Positions 33,081-40,601 of a stretch of DNA of 46,962 nt are shown piece by piece. Both the position numbers and the translations under genes were made by a program. Source of the stretch: an uncultured Eubacteriales bacterium (lineage in GTDB: Bacteria > Bacillota > Clostridia > Christensenellales > UBA1242); NCBI GenBank assembly GCA_949841245.1, contig CATKYT010000005.1, positions 1 through 46,962 of the forward strand, read 5' to 3'. Positions within the stretch are counted from its first letter, which is position 1. Each line of letters starts with the position of its first letter. The notes beneath the pieces are model-generated. The model ran no database searches. It saw only the letters and a list, made by a program, of their open reading frames with translations, and was not told the DNA's origin.

Positions 33081-34628
33081 CTAAACAACATTAACCGCAC
33101 TTTTACGAGATTTAGGCAAAATTTTAAGCAAAAATGGCAAAGTAATCACCAAATATATGATTGCACCTAAAATTACTGCAAGAATGATGTTGACGATTAT
33201 GCTGAAATAATTGCAACTTATGAAAGTGTAAACCGCAAAAAACATCATGACCGTTCCAAGTGCCAAAAGGAAAAACTCAAAAAATGACACCGAAAACATT
33301 ATGGTTCGTTTAAGTTTAAAAATCGCCAAAACACAGACACTTGCAGACAAAACAATGTTCCCCAAAATTAAAGCATAAATGTTTATGGTTGGAATTGCTG
33401 AAAGGAAAAAAGACAAAAGTGCTTTCACACCACCACCTATGGCAGTGACAACTAATATGAACTTAAATTCTCCATTGGCAGAAAGCAACATCAAAAGATA
33501 TTGCATTAAAGCCGTAAAGACAACAGAAAAACCGCCATAAAGCATAAACTGGAATGCCGTGTCTAAAATTGGAGTTGTCATGTTTTGATAGACAAGAAAA
33601 ATAACTTGTCTTGAAATTGCCACCATTCCAAAAGTTGTTGGCAAAATTAAAAACAACAAAATTTTAAGACCGCGTTCTATGACAACTCTGCCACCAGTTC
33701 CCCGTGAAATTAAATAAGAAATGTTTGGCAAAAGTGTTGTTGTAACCGCCATGGAAATGATAAGCGGAAAATTTAAAATGGCACCAGTTATGCCTGTTTG
33801 CAACCCAAAAAGTTTGGTGGCAACTCCATTTGAAAAACCTGCCTGCATAAGCCTTGGCACAATGATAAGTCCATCAAATGCATTGACAAGTGGCAAAATG
33901 GAAGCCGAAAGCGTCAACGGAAAATATGCATTGTCATATTCTTTTCTGGCATATTTAATTGAACTTAATTCTTTCAATTTTTCATGGTCTTTGTTTTTAA
34001 TCAAAAACAAAATAAAAAGATAAATCACAGAGATAACTTCGCTTAAAGTTATGCCCACAAAAGCACCAAAGACACCTTCGGCAATGCCAATTTTGCCAAA
34101 ATAGAAAGCAAAAACCAAACCAAAAACAAACTTAAAAACTTGTTCCACAATTTGGCTTATTGCTGTTGGAAGCATGTTTTGATATCCTTGAAAATAGCCC
34201 CTAAGCACCGTAAGAGAAGCCCCAAGTGGCAAAATGATGATAAACAAAGAATAACTTTGATTGTTTCCTATGCCTTGAAAATTGCAAATGTAATTGCCAA
34301 AAATCATAAAAACAAGCCCTATTCCAATGCCCGTTCCAATGGCAATTAAAAGCGAGCGTTTTAAATAAATTGAAACTGACTTAGTGTCACCCCTGCCACG
34401 AGCCGTGCTTATAAGTTTGGAAAGCGAGTTTGTGACACCACCACAAGTGACAACCAAAGCGAAAGCATAAAGCGACATAATAAGTTGAAAAATGCCAATT
34501 CCTTCAATTCCCAACAAATTGGTAAGCGGAAGCCTGAATAAAGCACCCAAAGCCTTGCAAATTACACCACTAACCAACAAAATAATTGCTCCAACACTAA
34601 GAGAAGACATCTTTTTTAAATCTTTCAT
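33081..34628 (-). CDS. SpoVB-like MOP-superfamily lipid/polysaccharide flippase
   Basis: This 515-aa protein has about 14 hydrophobic segments and the N-terminal features of the SpoVB/MurJ/YtgP group ('GVICKALGALFRLPLTNLLGIEGIGIFQLIMSLYAFALVVTCGGVTNSLSKLIS'). A central 'IIVPRLMQAGFSNGVATKLFGLQTG' loop is also present. Family members flip lipid-linked precursors such as lipid II; SpoVB acts in spore cortex synthesis. It could therefore serve cell-wall or cortex assembly here. The start ATG 34628 has no SD. It is 38 bp upstream of the HU-like gene, on the same strand. Confidence 0.88.
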   Translation of the reverse strand: MKDLKKMSSLSVGAIILLVSGVICKALGALFRLPLTNLLGIEGIGIFQLIMSLYAFALVVTCGGVTNSLSKLISTARGRGDTKSVSIYLKRSLLIAIGTGIGIGLVFMIFGNYICNFQGIGNNQSYSLFIIILPLGASLTVLRGYFQGYQNMLPTAISQIVEQVFKFVFGLVFAFYFGKIGIAEGVFGAFVGITLSEVISVIYLFILFLIKNKDHEKLKELSSIKYARKEYDNAYFPLTLSASILPLVNAFDGLIIVPRLMQAGFSNGVATKLFGLQTGITGAILNFPLIISMAVTTTLLPNISYLISRGTGGRVVIERGLKILLFLILPTTFGMVAISRQVIFLVYQNMTTPILDTAFQFMLYGGFSVVFTALMQYLLMLLSANGEFKFILVVTAIGGGVKALLSFFLSAIPTINIYALILGNIVLSASVCVLAIFKLKRTIMFSVSFFEFFLLALGTVMMFFAVYTFISCNYFSIIVNIILAVILGAIIYLVITLPFLLKILPKSRKSAVNVV

Positions 34629-34693
34629 AAAACAATTCTTGCCTTAAAACAAAGACACAAACCAAAAAACACAAAAAATTTTTAAAAAGGGTA

Positions 34694-34722
34694 TTTACAA
34701 ACACGCAAAAACATGCTATAAT
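34694..34722 (+). promoter_or_regulatory. SigA-type promoter of the 187-aa gene
   Basis: TTTACA (34694-34699), a 17-nt spacer, TATAAT (34717-34722), followed by an AAGGAG SD and ATG 34754. Confidence 0.85.
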
Positions 34723-34753
34723 GTGGACATAATAATGCAAAAGGAGAAATGTT

Positions 34754-35317
34754 ATGTACGAATATAATAACACAGACAATGTAAGATATGCAAGATATTC
34801 TATTATTGGAGATGTTTATTCCGATCCAGAAACATTTGTAGAACAGATAAATGGTGATACAGATAGAGAAATTTACGAAAAATATTTGAAAGATGCTTCA
34901 CAACATATTATTAATAACAAAATTTTTAAGAATGATCTTAAAGATTTGGTAGAAGGTGGGAATAAATTTATTAAATATGCAGGAAAGCCTATTGAAGTAA
35001 CCCCTGCTTATGTTGGCAAAACTATTAATAACTATATCTGGTCTATTGGAGTATTATCTGGAAAACTTAGAGAAAATCAATTACCTATTAATTTTGTTGA
35101 TGTAGATAACATTCTTAAAAAATATACAGATATAAAAAAAGGAACATCTTTAGCTGGAAATAAAAATCAAAAATATAAATTAAATTTTGCTTTTGAAGTT
35201 ATTGTTGCTATTAACAATGCCACATACAAAAATGAAGCAATATTAAAAGCAAATGGAATTACAGATTATAAATCTCGAGATATATATCTTAAAGAAATAA
35301 GCCCTAAACAAAAATAA
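34754..35317 (+). CDS. hypothetical protein (187 aa)
   Basis: The family is not recognised. It is a soluble, mixed alpha/beta, Asn/Lys/Tyr-rich protein; residues 1-30 ('YEYNNTDNVRYARYSIIGDVYSDPE') are polar. No signal peptide, membrane helix or catalytic motif is visible. A strong promoter, a good AAGGAG SD and its own terminator make it an independent unit, an organisation shared with the 199-aa orphan at 5823. No clear sequence similarity between the two was seen. Confidence 0.62.
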   Translation: MYEYNNTDNVRYARYSIIGDVYSDPETFVEQINGDTDREIYEKYLKDASQHIINNKIFKNDLKDLVEGGNKFIKYAGKPIEVTPAYVGKTINNYIWSIGVLSGKLRENQLPINFVDVDNILKKYTDIKKGTSLAGNKNQKYKLNFAFEVIVAINNATYKNEAILKANGITDYKSRDIYLKEISPKQK

Positions 35318-35319
35318 AA

Positions 35320-35347
35320 AAAAGCACAAATTTATTTGTGCTTTTTT
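35320..35347. terminator. bidirectional intrinsic terminator
   Basis: AAGCACAAAT-TT-ATTTGTGCTT with flanking A and T runs, between the convergent 187-aa and 451-aa genes. Confidence 0.88.
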
Positions 35348-36701
35348 ATAAAGATCTTCCTTTATCTATTACTTCATTTTCTTTTGCTTCATTTTCTGAC
35401 GTAAATTTAAGTCCTTCTTCAACTTCTACACCGGCAGCACAATTTTGTGTTACTTCTTCTGAAATGGATTCTTCTTCAACTTCTACATTGGCGTTAGGTT
35501 CTTCTTCAACTTCTACACCGGCAGCCAAAGCTTGTGCTACTTCTTTAGGAATGGATCCTTCCTCTCTCTGTGTTGATTTTTCTTGAATTTTTTGTGCTGG
35601 TTGTGACTCTGCTTCCTTGATTTGGATTGCAGGTTTTTGTTGTTCTTTTGGTTCTGGTGATGGTTTAAAGCCAACTGGACTGGCAGCCATATCAAGTTTT
35701 TGAAGCCACTCTGGGTCTTCTTTCGCTTCTTTCTTTTTTTCTTCCGCTTTCTTTGCTGGTTTTGATTCTTCTGCTTTCTTAGAAGCAGATTTTTTTGCTT
35801 TTTTCTTTGGTTCTTCTTTCTTTTCTGCTTTCTTCTGTTCTTTATTTTCTTCTTTTTGCAAACCTTCAAGTGCCATAGGAACAAAAGTTTTGTCTTTCAC
35901 TCTTTTAAGTGGAGCACTGTATGCCTGCATATTTTTCAAAATTTCTTGATTAAGCAAAATTTGTTCCAACAATTTTTTCTTTTTCAATTCTCTGTCAAGC
36001 AAAAGTTTAAGTCTTGTGTAATCATGTGCAAGTGTTGGGTCATCTTTCAAAAACTTTTGCACCAAAGTGTTGAAGTCGCCAACTGCGTTGTAACCTTCTT
36101 CTCCTGCACCATTCAAAAGTGGAAGCATACGCAAAACATAAAGTTGTGACAAAATTTCTGTAAGTTCTTTATTAAACAAAAATTCTTGTTCTTGCATGTG
36201 CAAAACATTATAAAGTTTGTCATTTCTGTCTTTAATTTCTTCACCTTTATAAACATTCCATTCTTTGTAACTGTTTTCGTGGAAAAGTGGAGAATAAGGT
36301 TCAACAAAAGTGCCAAGATGAGTTTCATGTTTAATTATTTCATCGAAAGTGCTTTCAGTTTCAATCAAAAAAAGGTCTGCATTACAAAAACTTTCTGCAA
36401 TATCATAAACAATTTTGAAATTAAGAACAAACCCAGTCACTTTGGCACAGGAATAAACAATTCCATCGCGTTTATCTTGAAATTGTTTTGGGGTTTCAAG
36501 TAATCCTTGCAAAATTGTTTCATCAGAAATTTTATATTCATTTTTGTCATCATATTTTCCAAGCAAATGATTTGCAAGCACTTTTTGATAGTTTGCAATT
36601 TCATTGTATTCTTTTAAAACTGAACCAGCATCCAATTGTGGAGTGGTGTTTACCACAGGTTTGTCTGCTGATTTTTTTTGTTCTTCTGTTTTATTTTTCA
36701 T
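35346..36701 (-). CDS. hypothetical protein with KE-rich linker and short C-terminal repeats (451 aa)
   Basis: The family is not recognised. Residues about 20-285 are a soluble, mostly helical domain. About 285-350 is a Lys/Glu/Ala-rich linker ('KKAEKKEEPKKKAKKSASKKAEE'), probably disordered. The C-terminus carries two copies of a 19-residue unit (S-I-x-x-E-V-x-Q-x-x-A-A-G-V-E-V-E-E) around a shorter related piece ('NANVEVEEE'). There is no signal peptide. No SD precedes ATG 36701. Instead TATAAT ends 6 nt before it, with TTGCAA 17 nt further upstream, so the mRNA is probably leaderless. It may be a scaffold or structural protein, but this is speculative. Confidence 0.68.
   Translation of the reverse strand: MKNKTEEQKKSADKPVVNTTPQLDAGSVLKEYNEIANYQKVLANHLLGKYDDKNEYKISDETILQGLLETPKQFQDKRDGIVYSCAKVTGFVLNFKIVYDIAESFCNADLFLIETESTFDEIIKHETHLGTFVEPYSPLFHENSYKEWNVYKGEEIKDRNDKLYNVLHMQEQEFLFNKELTEILSQLYVLRMLPLLNGAGEEGYNAVGDFNTLVQKFLKDDPTLAHDYTRLKLLLDRELKKKKLLEQILLNQEILKNMQAYSAPLKRVKDKTFVPMALEGLQKEENKEQKKAEKKEEPKKKAKKSASKKAEESKPAKKAEEKKKEAKEDPEWLQKLDMAASPVGFKPSPEPKEQQKPAIQIKEAESQPAQKIQEKSTQREEGSIPKEVAQALAAGVEVEEEPNANVEVEEESISEEVTQNCAAGVEVEEGLKFTSENEAKENEVIDKGRSL
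35414..35558. repeat. imperfect 58-bp coding repeat in the 451-aa gene
   Basis: Two copies of about 58 bp (35414-35471 and 35501-35558) share the CTTCTTCAACTTCTACACCG core. A 17-bp partial copy lies between them at 35471. They encode the C-terminal acidic repeats. Confidence 0.8.
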
Positions 36702-36707
36702 GTAATC

Positions 36708-36736
36708 ATTATACTATAACTTTAATTGATTTGCAA
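36708..36736 (-). promoter_or_regulatory. promoter placing +1 on the 451-aa gene start codon
   Basis: On the minus strand: TTGCAA (36731-36736), a 17-nt spacer, TATAAT (36708-36713), then 6 nt and ATG 36701, with no SD. Confidence 0.7.
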
Positions 36737-36764
36737 GACTTTTTTTAAATATATTCAGCGTCTT

Positions 36765-37073
36765 TCATTGCTCCAAAAATGTCACACACAAAGGTTTTTC
36801 TTTAATGTCATTCAAAGTTATGCCATTTGCCACACATTTGCCATTGTCATTAAACAAACATCTTGCTTTGCAATCAATCTCTATTGTGGCTGAATCCCGC
36901 TGTGGAGCATATTCAGGCGGATTGTCTGAAAAGATGTATTTTGTTTTGTCAACAGGCGTGTTGCCTTTTTCATAATGTGAACATTCAATGTTTTTCTTAA
37001 TTAAAATACCCTTAGCCGTGCATGTGTATTTATTGTTGAATTTACAACCTGTTTTTCTGCATCTTATATCCAT
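36765..37073 (-). CDS. cysteine-rich DUF1540-like protein (102 aa)
   Basis: ATG 37073 has a GGAG SD 5 nt upstream; the track start is 21 codons earlier without SD and overlaps the rplI promoter region. The protein holds two similar cysteine modules. Module 1 is 'IRCRKTGCKFNNKYTCTAKGILIKKNIECSHYE' and module 2 is 'IDCKARCLFNDNGKCVANGITLNDIKEKPLCVTF'. Each has the C-x3-4-C-x-[FYL]-N-x-x-x-x-C-x-A-x-x-I pattern of DUF1540. Such small proteins are common in Clostridia and probably bind metal, but their role is unknown. Confidence 0.72.
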   Translation of the reverse strand: MDIRCRKTGCKFNNKYTCTAKGILIKKNIECSHYEKGNTPVDKTKYIFSDNPPEYAPQRDSATIEIDCKARCLFNDNGKCVANGITLNDIKEKPLCVTFLEQ

Positions 37074-37118
37074 ACTTTCTCCTTGAAAAGCCTTTATGTT
37101 TTCTTTATTTCCAATTTG

Positions 37119-37147
37119 TTGACAAAAAATACACAATGATGTAAACT
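37119..37147 (+). promoter_or_regulatory. promoter of rplI
   Basis: TTGACA (37119-37124), a 17-nt spacer, TAAACT (37142-37147), followed by an AAGGAGA SD and ATG 37166. Confidence 0.75.
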
Positions 37148-37165
37148 TAAAACAAGGAGATTAAA

Positions 37166-37609
37166 ATGAAAGTTGTTTTACTTAAAGATGTCAAAGGAAC
37201 AGGAAAAAAAGGAGATATAAAAGAAGTGGCAGATGGTTATGCCAAAAATTTCTTATTTAAAAATGGTTTTGCCAAATTGGCAGATAATTCTGCATTAAGT
37301 GAAAACAAAAATCAAAAAGACTCACAGGCTTTTCACAAACAACAAGAAGTGTTGCAAGCAAAAGAACAAGCAAAACAAATTGAAGGAAAAATTGTCACTC
37401 TTAAAATAAAAAGCGGAGAAAATGGAAGAACATTTGGCTCAGTGACAAGCAAAGAAATTTCTGAAGCACTTGAAAAAGTTGGCATAAAATTAGACAAAAA
37501 AAGAATCGATTTAAAAGAACCAATCAAAACCACAGGAACTTACACTGTTGTTGCAAAAGTTTATCCTGAGATTACAGCAAAGTTTAATGTAACTGTCATT
37601 GCAGAATAA
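37166..37609 (+). CDS. rplI: 50S ribosomal protein L9
   Basis: This 147-aa protein is complete. The N-terminal domain '[36 protein letters not shown]' is the L9 signature. The long connecting helix is followed by the C-terminal domain ('LFGSV'-equivalent '[29 protein letters not shown]'). L9 binds 23S rRNA domain V near L1 and helps maintain reading frame. It has its own promoter and terminator and is not in the usual rpsF-ssb-rpsR or dnaB context here. Confidence 0.97.
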   Translation: MKVVLLKDVKGTGKKGDIKEVADGYAKNFLFKNGFAKLADNSALSENKNQKDSQAFHKQQEVLQAKEQAKQIEGKIVTLKIKSGENGRTFGSVTSKEISEALEKVGIKLDKKRIDLKEPIKTTGTYTVVAKVYPEITAKFNVTVIAE

Positions 37610-37612
37610 AAA

Positions 37613-37643
37613 AATAAATACATGCTTCTGCATGTATTTTTTA
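37613..37643. terminator. intrinsic terminator after rplI
   Basis: AAATACATGC-TTCT-GCATGTATTT followed by T residues. It also overlaps the stop of the convergent 56-aa gene. Confidence 0.9.
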
Positions 37644-37811
37644 ATATAACTTTTTTCGATGTCCCCTGCAACTTGTCAGATTTCCAAGCGAACACAAAAT
37701 TTGATTTATAAGCGTGCAAAGTTGATGGATTTCTTCATCATCCAAACCACATGCAAGTTCCATTGCAATTGCTGTTGCAAACATCAACATTTCTTCTTCC
37801 GTTCTTTTCAT
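37641..37811 (-). CDS. small hypothetical protein (56 aa) downstream of rsmA
   Basis: This frame is absent from the ORF track because it is short. It encodes MKRTEEEMLMFATAIAMELACGLDDEEIHQLCTLINQILCSLGNLTSCRGHRKKLY. The hydrophobic helix-turn-helix pattern ('lalaiAmela.gldd.eI..l..li.qil.sL') resembles small clostridial proteins of the DUF6774 type; that resemblance is tentative. ATG 37811 has no SD; an internal ATG at codon 8, behind GGAAG, is an alternative start. It lies 24 bp after rsmA and would be the third gene of a tatD-rsmA unit, ending in the shared terminator. Confidence 0.55.
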   Translation of the reverse strand: MKRTEEEMLMFATAIAMELACGLDDEEIHQLCTLINQILCSLGNLTSCRGHRKKLY

Positions 37812-37835
37812 AGAATTTTATATTAAAAATGCCAA

Positions 37836-38618
37836 TTATTTGTTACAAAGTTTAAAAAGTTCAATAAATTCTTCCAAAGTGAAAACTTCTGCGCGTTTTT
37901 GCAAGGTTTGTTCGTCCAAAATGGATTTTAATTTTTCTTTTCCATAAACTGCACCTAAATTGTTGAGCAAAGTTTTTCTTCTCATGGAAAAACAGGCTTT
38001 AACAAATTCGGAAAACTTTTTCTTGTCAACATCTTTAAATTTATCTTTTTCTATTTTAATATGCAAAAGTGCAGAATCAACATTTGGTGCAGGATAAAAC
38101 ATTTGGCGTTTAATAATTCTGGTTATGCTTGGAGTGCCATAAAAATTTGTCATAACTGTAAGTATACCAAAATCTTTTCCACCTGATTTGGCACAAACAC
38201 GCTCTGCCACTTCTTTTTGAACCATAATTGTCAGGCTTTCAAGTTTTTCACTTTCTTCCAAAAGTCGAAAAATAATCGGAGTCGTAATGTAATAAGGCAG
38301 GTTTGCCACAACTTTAAAATTTCCATTAAAACGACTTTCAATTTGCTTCATATCTGCTTGCATGAAATCCGAAAACTCAAATTCCACATTTTCCAGTTTC
38401 AGTCCCAAAAGTTGAAATTGCAAATCTTTGTCAATTTCAAAAGAAATTACTTTTTTGCAACTCTGACTCAACATTTCAGTTAAACTTCCAGCACCAGCAC
38501 CAATTTCCAACACTTCATCATCACAAGTTATTTCCGCATCCTTTACAATTGCCTGCAACAAATTTTTATCGCTTATGAAGTTTTGTCCAAACTTCTTTTT
38601 AAAAACAAAATCATTCAT
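37836..38618 (-). CDS. rsmA: 16S rRNA (adenine1518-N6/adenine1519-N6)-dimethyltransferase
   Basis: This 260-aa KsgA homologue carries 'KKKFGQNFISDKNLL', SAM motif I 'VLEIGAGAGSLTEML', the acidic 'SFEIDKDL', the catalytic 'NLPYYITTPIIF' and 'FYPAPNVDSALLHI'. It methylates two adjacent adenines in helix 45 of 16S rRNA. The start overlaps the tatD stop by 4 bp (ATGA), indicating coupling, with an AAAAGGATG SD inside tatD. Confidence 0.97.
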   Translation of the reverse strand: MNDFVFKKKFGQNFISDKNLLQAIVKDAEITCDDEVLEIGAGAGSLTEMLSQSCKKVISFEIDKDLQFQLLGLKLENVEFEFSDFMQADMKQIESRFNGNFKVVANLPYYITTPIIFRLLEESEKLESLTIMVQKEVAERVCAKSGGKDFGILTVMTNFYGTPSITRIIKRQMFYPAPNVDSALLHIKIEKDKFKDVDKKKFSEFVKACFSMRRKTLLNNLGAVYGKEKLKSILDEQTLQKRAEVFTLEEFIELFKLCNK

Positions 38619-39415
38619 AGTCTAAACATCCTTTTTGCATTTTCAGTTGTAATTCTGGCAACTTCTTCAATCGAGACCCCTTTAATTCGCGCAATCGCGT
38701 CTGCAACATAAACAACATTCTTTGGTTCGTTGCGTTTTCCACGAAATGGCTCTGGCGACATGTAAGGGCAATCAGTTTCCAACATAATTCTTTCTAAAGG
38801 TAAAAACTTGATGACTTCTTGAACATTTTTGGAATTTTTAAAAGTAGCCACACCACCAAAAGAAAAAGAAAAACCAAGTTCCATTAAAATTTTGGCACTT
38901 TCAATGCTTCCACTGAAACAATGAAGTAAACTTTCCCTTTCCAATTTATTTCTTTTCAAAATTTCAATGGTATCCCCCATGGCATCACGGCTGTGTATCA
39001 CAACTGGCAAACCAATTAGATTTGCCAAATCAAGTTGACATTCAAACGCAAGTTTCTGTGCATGTTTAATTTTCTCGATTTCTTTCGCAGTTTTGTCTTG
39101 CAAATAGTGATAATCAAGACCAATTTCCCCCACAGCCACAACTTTTTTGCTTTCACATAATTTTAAAAGTTTGTGCAGTTTGTCTTTGTCAACTTCATCA
39201 CAAGCAAGGTCAAACACATCTTCGGGATGCACACCGACTGTGGCATATAGTTTTTTGTGTTTTTCTGCCAAACTCACAGATTTTTCAGAAGAAGCCAGAT
39301 CAACCCCTGCCGTTAAATAAAAGGACAAATTCTCGTCCGAATTTGCAATCACGTTTTCCAAATCTTCTTCAAACATCTCATCAACAAGATGTCCATGCAC
39401 ATCAATAAGTTCCAT
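38615..39415 (-). CDS. tatD: TatD family metal-dependent hydrolase
   Basis: This 266-aa TIM-barrel DNase/hydrolase has metal ligands in 'DVHGH' (HxH), 'VGEIGLDYHY' (Glu), 'VVIHSRDA' (His), 'LLHCFSG' (His) and 'MLETDCPYMSPEPFRGKRN' (Asp). The tatD-rsmA order is common in Firmicutes. The track start (TTG 39421) is two codons upstream; ATG 39415 fits the family. There is no SD: the -10 TAAAAT ends 6 nt before ATG and a TTGACT -35 lies 18 nt above it, so translation is probably leaderless. Confidence 0.95.
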   Translation of the reverse strand: MELIDVHGHLVDEMFEEDLENVIANSDENLSFYLTAGVDLASSEKSVSLAEKHKKLYATVGVHPEDVFDLACDEVDKDKLHKLLKLCESKKVVAVGEIGLDYHYLQDKTAKEIEKIKHAQKLAFECQLDLANLIGLPVVIHSRDAMGDTIEILKRNKLERESLLHCFSGSIESAKILMELGFSFSFGGVATFKNSKNVQEVIKFLPLERIMLETDCPYMSPEPFRGKRNEPKNVVYVADAIARIKGVSIEEVARITTENAKRMFRL

Positions 39416-39421
39416 AAACAA

Positions 39422-39457
39422 ATTTTAACAAAAAAAAGACTTTAAAGTCAAGCCTTT
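39422..39457 (-). promoter_or_regulatory. overlapping terminator and tatD promoter
   Basis: On the minus strand, AAAGGCTT-GACTTTA-AAGTCTTT plus a T-run (39430-39457) forms an 8-bp terminator (one G-U) for the radical SAM gene. The same bases hold the tatD -35 TTGACT (39446-39451). The -10 TAAAAT is at 39422-39427, spacer 18. Confidence 0.7.
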
Positions 39458-39469
39458 CTTTTTATCTGA

Positions 39470-40506
39470 TTATTTATTTAAAATTGGCTCTTGTGGTTTA
39501 CTTAATCTAACATTAAGTTCGTCATATCTGACAACTTCATCAGTGCATAAATACTTATAGTCTAAAGGTAATTTATGTTTTTGTGAGTATTTTACCATTT
39601 TTCTCAACTCTTTAGTTGTGGTGTTCAACTGATGAGAAATTTTATAACATGTGTCATAATACTGTTTAATACTTCTCTTACAAATTTTAACTCTCTTATC
39701 GTTTTTTAACATTTTAAACATTTCATAGAAACTTTTTTCACTTAAATTTCCATGATTATGTAAGTCATTGTATTCATAAGTTTTGTTGCTGTCAACAATA
39801 TTTCCATTATATGAAATGCTGACAACTGGACCAATTGCAACAGTAGGAACTTTGTCACCTTTTAACCTGTAACAACTTGAGGCATAATCTAAGACAGGCG
39901 TTTTACATTTATAACAATTTTCTAAATTTTTGGCTCTTCCTTCATCAAAAATGGTAAAATTACACATTTTATCAATTTCAACTGTGAAATTTTTCACCAA
40001 TTTATCTATGTTTTGTTTAACTTTTTCTCTGTCAAAATGGTTGTCAATAGATTCAAGATGATATTTATCTAAACTAACAACGACTTGCAAAGCAAATTTT
40101 TTCTCGTTTCCGCTTGTAAGACCTGTTTTTTATAATCAATTTCAACATTTATTTTAGACTTTCTCTCATTTGTTTCTTTAACCACTTTCTTCAATTTATT
40201 TAACGCTTCAATATATTCATCTGAAACATTTGTGGCATTAGTAAAAACCAAACAACTAAAAACATCTGTCCCATTTTTTGTTAAAATTTCTGCAAGTTTG
40301 TTTATTCTGTCAACCACAAGAGAACTTTCTCCGCCAATAAACTGCAAACAATCCACAGTTGTAATTTCATCAAAAAGCTTTTCCATTATTTCATCTGACA
40401 TTACATGATTTTCTGCTTCACCACGACTACAATGTCCGCAATTAAGGTTACACTGTCTTGTAAGTTCCAATGCCAAATTTTGAATATGTATATTTTTATC
40501 TTTCAT
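39470..40506 (-). pseudogene. radical SAM protein split by a -1 frameshift (possibly phase-variable)
   Basis: Two track ORFs (40069-40506 and 39470-40090) form one gene. The first, from ATG 40506 (GGGGGAT SD), starts 'IQNLALELTRQCNLNCGHCSRG' with the radical SAM CxxxCxxC triad, then 'LQFIGGESSL'. The second has a Cys-rich C-terminal part ('CYKCKTPVLDYASSCYRL', 'ICKRSIKQYYDTCYKI'). The frames cross near an A6 run (TAT-AAA-AAA-CAG). Adding one A gives a smooth junction '...VEIDYKK-TGLTSGNEKKFALQVVVSLDKYH...' and a protein of about 345 aa. As read, translation stops after 145 aa. It may be inactivated, slippage-controlled, or an assembly indel. The substrate is unknown and no RiPP precursor is evident nearby. 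Confidence 0.75.
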
Positions 40507-40525
40507 CTATCCCCCATTTACTCGC

Positions 40526-40555
40526 ATTTTAACACGGGGGGGGGGATTTTGTCAA
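40526..40555 (-). promoter_or_regulatory. promoter with C10 tract in its spacer (phase-variation type)
   Basis: On the minus strand, TTGACA (40550-40555) and TAAAAT (40526-40531) are separated by 18 nt that include ten consecutive C residues (G10 at 40536-40545). Losing one C gives the optimal 17-nt spacer. This is the geometry of phase-variable promoters known from Neisseria porA-type genes. Confidence 0.75.
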
Positions 40556-40557
40556 TA

Positions 40558-40578
40558 CCCAAAATTAGTCTTTTTGGG
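40558..40578. other. inverted repeat between radical SAM gene and spmA
   Basis: CCCAAAA-TTAGTCT-TTTTGGG, 7-bp perfect arms, two bases upstream of the radical SAM -35 and in front of spmA. Possible operator or 5' hairpin. Confidence 0.5.
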
Positions 40579-40601
40579 ACAGGCATTGCATACATTTTTG
40601 T

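Noticed and set aside
33081-34628. SpoVB-like gene as a sixth leaderless case
   Set aside because: The hexamer 6 nt before its ATG (AAGAAT) is a poor -10 and no -35 was found.
35414-35558. CRISPR-like short repeats
   Set aside because: The repeats lie in frame inside a coding sequence and have too few copies and no regular spacers.
35338-35586. Plus-strand Ser/Thr-rich 82-aa ORF
   Set aside because: It is a shadow of the acidic repeat region of the 451-aa gene, with no SD or promoter.
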